64,000 nt of DNA from Amylostereum areolatum. Lineage: Eukaryota; Basidiomycota; Agaricomycetes; Russulales; Stereaceae. A program made the translations under genes and the position numbers. The DNA lies in contig SAXG01000012.1 in NCBI GenBank assembly GCA_012932865.1, positions 682,001 to 746,000 of the forward strand. Reading direction: 5' to 3'. A model generated the notes under the pieces. It saw only the letters and a program-made list of their open reading frames with translations, did not search any database and was not told the DNA's origin. Positions within the stretch are counted from its first letter, which is position 1. Every line of letters starts with the position of its first letter. Of the stretch, positions 58,177-64,000 are shown one piece after another.

Positions 58177-58704
58177 TTGCTTTTTTCCTTTTCCGCGGCT
58201 TCCTCTCTCTGAACAGCGAATTTGAAATTTTTCATTTTGCTTTGCCAGTTCAGTGGCCAGTTGCCACACTGCCAACTTGAGTCTAGAGTCTAGATCTCAT
58301 TCCCGATGAAGTTGAACTGTTGAGCGCGGAAGCTCTCATGCGCTGGATACTGGAGTACTGAAGCTTGAAGTTGAATGGACATATTCATAAAACAACGGGT
58401 CAGAACTCATGGTTCTAGTACTAGAACATCGTCGGAGTACACAATCGACAATGCAGGGAAAGATGAACCTAAAAACATCGGGCCCGATACTAACAACCAT
58501 CGAGACATACGAAGGCCTCAAGCCTCAAGGCGTGCAAGAAGATAATCTTCGTAACTGAGCTGACCCGAAGGGTGAGCGGACCTAGATCTATGCCTGTGGG
58601 GGCATGACCTCGGATGACGGCGTTTAATCTTAAGGATGTTCGAGAAGTCGAAAGACACGACCACGTGCGATTCTCGAGAGGCAGACGCGATCCCAAGGTA
58701 CGTC
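58177..58704. other. Intergenic downstream of tRNA-Met copy 2
   Basis: 528 bp with no supported gene. A short local duplication (GAGTCTAGAGTCTAGATC) lies near 58278-58295. Confidence 0.4.
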
Positions 58705-59169
58705 CTAAGCTTTAGAGGTGGTAGGTGTGGACGAGGATGCTAACGGCTCGTGAGTGGATGGACGGTTATCGTTGCTGAGGTGAAAGAGAACGCGAGGGGA
58801 GCGTCTACGGTGTGATTGGGCAGTGATGTGATTTGAAACGTCCCAGCAGCGACTCCGATGAAGGCCATATATGGATGTAGCGGAAGGGCTCGGGCCCTCG
58901 GGATGTGGGTGTGAGAGAGCGGGGGATTGAATAGCGTTGATCGGAAAGGGCGAAAGATGAGCGCCCCGCCGGAAACCTGAGACGAGTGCAGCAGTTAGGG
59001 GGTTGTTGGATAGAGTGCGGGGGTGGTGAAAAGACGGGGAGTAGATGTGGATGAACGTGGGAGGGAGGAGAGGAGAGCCGCGGGTGGGGGGTTCGGAGGT
59101 CCCGGAGGGAGCGTGGAAGCGCCCCCAACGGTTCTCGGGTGCCCCAACGATCTCGTCCTTGTCCGTCAT
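58705..59169 (-). CDS. Uncertain ORF of 154 residues
   Basis: Open frame from ATG (MTDKDEIVGAPENRWGRF) to stop, Ser/Pro/His-rich (PSATSIYGLHRSRCWDVSNH), no recognised family. It is divergent from the gene at 59272 with 102 bp between starts. The first 20 residues look protein-like; the rest is compositionally ordinary for this genome. Could be a spliced gene with other 3' exons. Confidence 0.35.
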   Translation of the reverse strand: MTDKDEIVGAPENRWGRFHAPSGTSEPPTRGSPLLPPTFIHIYSPSFHHPRTLSNNPLTAALVSGFRRGAHLSPFPINAIQSPALSHPHPEGPSPSATSIYGLHRSRCWDVSNHITAQSHRRRSPRVLFHLSNDNRPSTHEPLASSSTPTTSKA

Positions 59170-59271
59170 TCTCCTCGCAGCTCACTCGCCCTTTCCTTAA
59201 TTTATACCCTTCCTCTCCTCTTTCTCCTCCAAGCTCTCTTCCCCCACACATCTCGTCCTCCGTCCATATAA

Positions 59272-59901
59272 ATGGGTAAGTCCTCGTTCACGCCTCCCCC
59301 AACCGCGTTCTCACTCTCCGCCCTCCCAGCCACCACCACCCTCACCATGAGCTCTCTCAACTCATTTCCCCGCCCTCGCATCTCCTCCCCGCTCGCATCT
59401 CCTCCATTCGCCTCCTCTCCCCTCGCAGGCCACACGCAATCACCCACACCATTCTCCGCACGCCCCGTCCCTGCCCGCACGCCCTCCTTCCCCTCTTCAC
59501 GCCCCCTGCGTCCCTTCGCCTCCATCGGCCACGTAACACAACCCTCGCACCACAAGGGCAAACCCGTAAAACTCATCCAACCTCCCGCAAACCAGCGCGG
59601 TCAATTCGTGCTCAACCTCACCCAGGCCGAGCTGAGCAGGCAAGATTGAGCGACTCGTCGCCCTCTGCTACCCGCTCCCGTCCCATCAGGGTCATCCTCT
59701 ATGCTCGCACGCTCGGCCTCCACCCAACCTTTCGATCGCTTCAATACCCGTTCTGCCTGTCACACCGCCGACCCCACGCTCCCCCCGGTGTCCTGCGTTC
59801 GCACGCACCCCGGAGAATACTGTATTATCGAATTCCGTCGTCCAGATCCGGGTAATATCCACCCCAACCTGAACAGTCTTACCTATCAGTTTCCGCCCTA
59901 A
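59272..59901 (+). CDS. Unknown Ser/Pro-rich protein with conserved-looking C-terminus
   Basis: The ATG at 59272 is followed at once by a strong donor (ATGG/GTAAGT), so the first coding exon would be 4 nt. It joins in phase to ATTTLTMSSLNSFPRPRISS and a Ser/Pro-rich body (PARTPSFPSSRPLRPFASIG). The last segment, in a different frame, reads PPVSCVRTHPGEYCIIEFRR then PDPGNIHPNLNSLTYQFPP, which looks like genuine protein. The join between 59640 and 59700 is unresolved: straight reading ends at a TGA at 59647, and no GT-AG intron that I found fits. TATAAA lies at 59267-59272. Confidence 0.5.
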
Positions 59902-62900
59902 AATGTTCCATACCGTATGAACGACCCGTCACGTATTCGCCCCCACACTCCTTTCCCTCACTTCCGATCGGTTGTTTATTCTTTTTTTACCGCCTTGGGC
60001 TTCTTCCAACTGGGTTTTTTTCGCCCCACGCGCTTTCTGCGTAGAGGGGCTAGATAGCACTGTAGTAGACCGTGTAAACCTGTACCATACACTTCACGAC
60101 ACCGTTATTGTCTGCAAGGGTTTTCCATCCTTCCTCTCCGGTTCTGAAACGACACATACGAACACGATGCGGCTAAGCACTTACCACATCACGTAACGCT
60201 TGTATTAGGATGAATATGCACTCGAGTACATACTCGAACAGTCCAATCATCACTGTGCATCCCGCCATAGCCATGGCGTCATACTTGTAAGTACAGTGTT
60301 CACTCGGAGTTGCAGTCTCGACTGTCCCGACAGCAAATCAACCTGTGTTCAATTGTATCACAAATGACTGAGTGCGGCCGCGGCTCATGAGAAAGTACAG
60401 TACGAGAACGTCTCGAGAAGAGAGGCCGTCCGCGGACGATGTAGCGAGATGGCCGAGGAGGTGTATCTGCAGGATTGAGAAGTGTCCTTGGCTGTAGAGA
60501 AATTCCGTGCCCTGTGCTCTCCAGAACCGGCGATATACTCTGCGCTGCTGTGTCCGACCACTACAGCGACCATCGGCATGTGCTCCTTCTCCGCTAGACG
60601 ATGATAAAGATCTGTACTGGAAAGTTTGTGAATATAACGGCTTCGGTGCGTCACTATACGTAAGGTGAGCGTAAGGCATGAGGCCTTGAGAATGTAGCCA
60701 ACGCGATATATGCGTATGGATAGCTCCAACGGGCCGAACGCGCGGAGGGGTGTAAAGCACGGCGATGTGCCGTACACCAATATCCGGTTTTAAAGGGCAA
60801 CTTGAGACGAGCATTCTATTTTTGCTCGAGCCTCAAGCTTCGAGGTAAGCCCAAAGGAGAGCGCCGATCGGCGTCACCCCGTAGTTCTAGAGGAGGTTAA
60901 GGGCGGAAGGATGGAGCTGGGGCGCCCCGGCGTGGTTCAATCCTAGGCCCGCGTCCTGGGTCGTATACGATCCCGAAATTGACCGCAGCGGACGGAAGTG
61001 ACTCGACTGGCTGAAATAAGAGCGTGGGTTGGTTGGCGCCTGAGCGTCGTCGACACGCTCGTGTTTTGAAAACCCCGAAAGCTTTGATCCGGGGTCTAGC
61101 CATGAAGGAATGGGCTGGAGGAGCTGGCCAAACCCCGGGGTGGAGCACGTTTTGGCAGTAGCATGATAGTTTGCCCCACGTCGACAATGGTGTTCATTCC
61201 GCCGCTGTGGCCACAGGTTTATGATAGATCGTCGTGTTGTGAAGCCTTGCCTTGATGGCTGATACGATGGGTAGGATGCTCGACACGGTCTGCGGCTTGT
61301 CGTAAGGCGTGATCTACAGTGGTGGCACAAGAGATGCCGCTAGATGGATGACGGCTTTACGGTGAGTTGGGCCCAAATGGCTAGAAGTTGGCTGTGTGCT
61401 CCAGGCATTTTGGGGTGGATCATGACCTAAGAACGTCACGAACATAACAGCCTCCATACCGGATCTCGAAGATCTTGCGTCGCGCAAGGACAGTCGTGCT
61501 GTATTTCTTGGACTTTCTCTGGGGCGATGGTCCGATGTATCGAAGTCGATGGGAGACGCTGACGCCGAGCTAGATCAAAGATCAAAGGATGGCCGAACTA
61601 CTGGCAAGGAGGCGCTGGACTGGTTCTTGGGTACGGCAGTTTGTCTCCAAGTTCGTTCGACGACTTGGTCCGGAGACTCCAGGGCTCGAATGTGCACTGG
61701 GGTTCAAAGTGGTTGGATAGGAAGGTCCTGAAGAGGGATAGACCGTTATCTGCCGTCACCTGAAATGCCTGAGGCACGAAGATGGAGAGCACGTTATCCA
61801 GGAGGTCTGTGGGAGGTGAAGATATCCTGAAGAGCCTAGACCAAACAACGGCCTGGCCCATATGTTTGAAGAGGAAAATCTGCAGGAAGCGCCGAGTTCG
61901 CCGTTCACCTCCGGAGGAATATCTGCGGGTAAGGATACTTAGAGGTCCTAGGATAAGAGTACCGATCCGGGTTATTCCAATAGTCGGTTGCACCCGTGCC
62001 CTCCACCAGTACCCGGCGATTGAGGGACATTGCAGGGATGAAATCGCGATTAATGCGGCATGTCTTGTGGAATCTTCGATATTATCGTTGCTTCGATGTC
62101 GACAAGGAGGGATTAAAGAATAGGGTTTCAGATATGCGGTCTATGAGGGGGGATGGCTGGTGGAAAAGGAGGTGCGATCGATCCTCGGTGACATCCTGGA
62201 CGAAGAACATTGCCATCCGCCCCGGTCCATCTTCTACGGTCAAGAAACGCTGAGCGCTGAGGCCTGAGGCCTTGTGGGCGAGATCGGCTGCAGCATGGCT
62301 GGGCGGGCACAGGCGGACACGCGACAAAGGCGTGCGCTATCCAGAGTCTTATTGTGAGCAACGAGTTCCCGCGGCCGCCGCCCGATGAGACCGAGAACGA
62401 TGTTACATGGCGTCCGCGTAATTGTAGATGTCGAAAGAAGAGGCTGTGTGGATGAGTCCGATGAGGGGCGTGGGGGAATTGGCGGAAGGAAAGGACGGAT
62501 GGAAAGGGAAGATATGACCACGCGGCGATATCGAGATGTTATTAGAGTTCATCCAGGTGGAAATACCGCCTCACGGCGTCTGCCCGCGATTCTAGAAGGT
62601 ATTGTAACTGCTTTCACTTACATAGGATAGTGCGCCCTTGCATAAGTCCAACTGAGATAGCACAGACACTTGCGAACGCCGGGGAGAGTTACTCGGTCCC
62701 AGCGTGTGTCCTCTGCGGCAAGGTTCCCCGCCGTTGGCAGAATCGCCGGAGTGCGCTCGGGTCCGTAAGAACAAGTATATAACCGACGTGGACCACCGAA
62801 CGCGTACGTCCGGGATGCTTGGCTCCGGAAGAAAGCGTTGAAGTTTGAATCTGTAGGATAAAGCAAGGCGGCAGTGAGCCTGAGACCGGATGAAAGAGGC

Positions 62901-64000
62901 GTGTACAACATGCACGGCGCTGTAATGATTAGTACTGGTTGGGAAGGACAAAGGCAAAGGTGGGCACGAGGAAAACTTGACGATAACGCGCCCCAGAAGC
63001 CGACCTACAGAGAGGGAGCCTAGCGCTACCCTTCGCGCCCTTCGGTTTAACCTTGCTTGACGTGGAGTAGCACATCTAGCGAGCTCTATTCAACTCGCTC
63101 TGAAGCTACCATTGCAGGAGGGTCAGCACTGTATCTTGGAACATAGAGCTGAAGGGGCCGAAGTGTCGTACGGGTCTGTGTCGGATTTCATCTAGATAGG
63201 TTCAACGCAGAGGTGGATGACGATACCGGATGAAGATTGAGCGCTGAGCACTGTGTACTGAGTACCGAGTGGGCACCCCACTCCGCGGGAGGACACTACT
63301 GAATAGCCGAGCAATCGTAAAGATCCTTCTGTCCAGATGTTCGTTCGTGCGTGACTGAGCCAATAGTACGAGAAGTCCTTAGGTCCACTGCGTACGCAAC
63401 TAGATTAAAATAAAGCGTCTCTGTTAGCTTTGGCGATTAAGGATGTGTACAAACCGCCGGGAAGTTGCCTCCGATACCCATTCTGAAGCGTGTAAGGATG
63501 ACTTGCGGTCGAAGCATCAGCATCGCCGCTGGAATTGTCAGGCGAGCACCAATGAGTATGATGGAAAGGAAGAAGGCGGGTTGTTGGTCGAAAAGTGGAC
63601 GGAGGACTCCGACGTCGACGATGAAAGCGGATCGAAAGCGGAGGCGCGCCGCACGCTGCCGCACTCAGAGGCTCGCCTGGCGGTCCGAGTCCTTCATCTC
63701 CCAAATCATGCTGGAAAACCGGACTCACCTGCGATGGCCCTCAGCGCTCAGCATCCGACTACCCAGGACTACCCTGTGGATTATGTAGGCACCATCTTGC
63801 TAGACCCTCGCGATCAGGTCATCTCATAACACCGAAAGACCCTGGTCACTGTCGTTCGCTGTGCTGACCTCCGTGGTATTTTCCGATGCACGGTGTCATC
63901 GCACAGGATGCTGCCTTGTACGTGTCTTATCCTCGCCATCTTCCCTGTGGAACGTCCTACCCTGCTTTGTGCTCGTTCAGGCGCAGAGCTTCACATGGGT
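59902..64000. other. Gene-poor or unresolved 4.1 kb end region
   Basis: No gene I can support. The best candidates are minus-strand frames at 61598-61993 (with FRISSPPTDLLDNVLSIFVP) and 63437-63664 (hydrophobic FFLSIILIGARLTIPAAMLM). They may be exons of an intron-rich gene but share no family I know and I could not chain them. Composition is less GC-skewed than the genes, and short repeated words occur (GAGCGCTGAGCACTG near 63240). Possibly decayed sequence. Confidence 0.4.

Overview
The window is nuclear DNA of a filamentous basidiomycete, most likely an Agaricomycete. Coding regions are closely packed, alternate freely between strands, and are cut by many 45-65 nt GT-AG introns. Protein families are typically fungal (CBS-PB1 proteins with a C-terminal membrane anchor, UPF0658 Golgi proteins, Sgf11 with a long C-terminal tail, ARP10). 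I rebuilt gene spans by joining exon-sized open frames at GT-AG sites, so outer coordinates are start and stop codons. Internal splice sites are inferred unless I say I checked the phase.

Layout. 0-16 kb: a sulfurtransferase and V-ATPase subunit C (divergent), a multi-KH RNA-binding protein, an RWD-RBR ubiquitin ligase divergent from the ribosome-biogenesis factor URB2, and a threonine aldolase. 16-18.2 kb: a 1.47 kb Helitron-like element, copy 1. 18.4-29 kb: a small zinc-finger protein, TIM10 divergent from UTP4, an Mpv17-family protein divergent from a histidine phosphatase, and a FAD monooxygenase. 29-38.8 kb: a GH15 enzyme split into about 36 exons, a peptidyl-tRNA hydrolase 2 (PTH2) paralogue divergent from the HAS1 helicase, a TMEM33/Pom33 protein and a small hydrophobic protein. 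38.9-40.4 kb: copy 2 of the Helitron-like element, inverted. 40.5-53.6 kb: a CBS-PB1 protein, SGF11, a second PTH2, a UPF0658 protein, a ULP1-type SUMO protease and the SNARE BET1. 53.7-58.2 kb: two intron-containing tRNA-Met genes, a Yippee protein and ARP10. From about 59.9 kb to the end I could not support any gene.

Nearly all genes are housekeeping and do not form one pathway. Three (URB2, UTP4, HAS1) act in nucleolar ribosome assembly and two are PTH2 paralogues. The notable signals are: the inverted pair of apparently identical elements with Helitron-type ends; a perfect 47 bp element placed in the same orientation upstream of two different genes flanking element copy 1; a 6-nt microexon interrupting the conserved QCSH motif in both PTH2 genes; and seven plus-strand genes between 32.4 and 48.2 kb whose conserved frame is broken by what looks like one surplus T each. 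The last signal may be an assembly artefact or real decay; raw reads would decide.

I found no CRISPR, prophage, secondary-metabolite cluster or other defence-type system.
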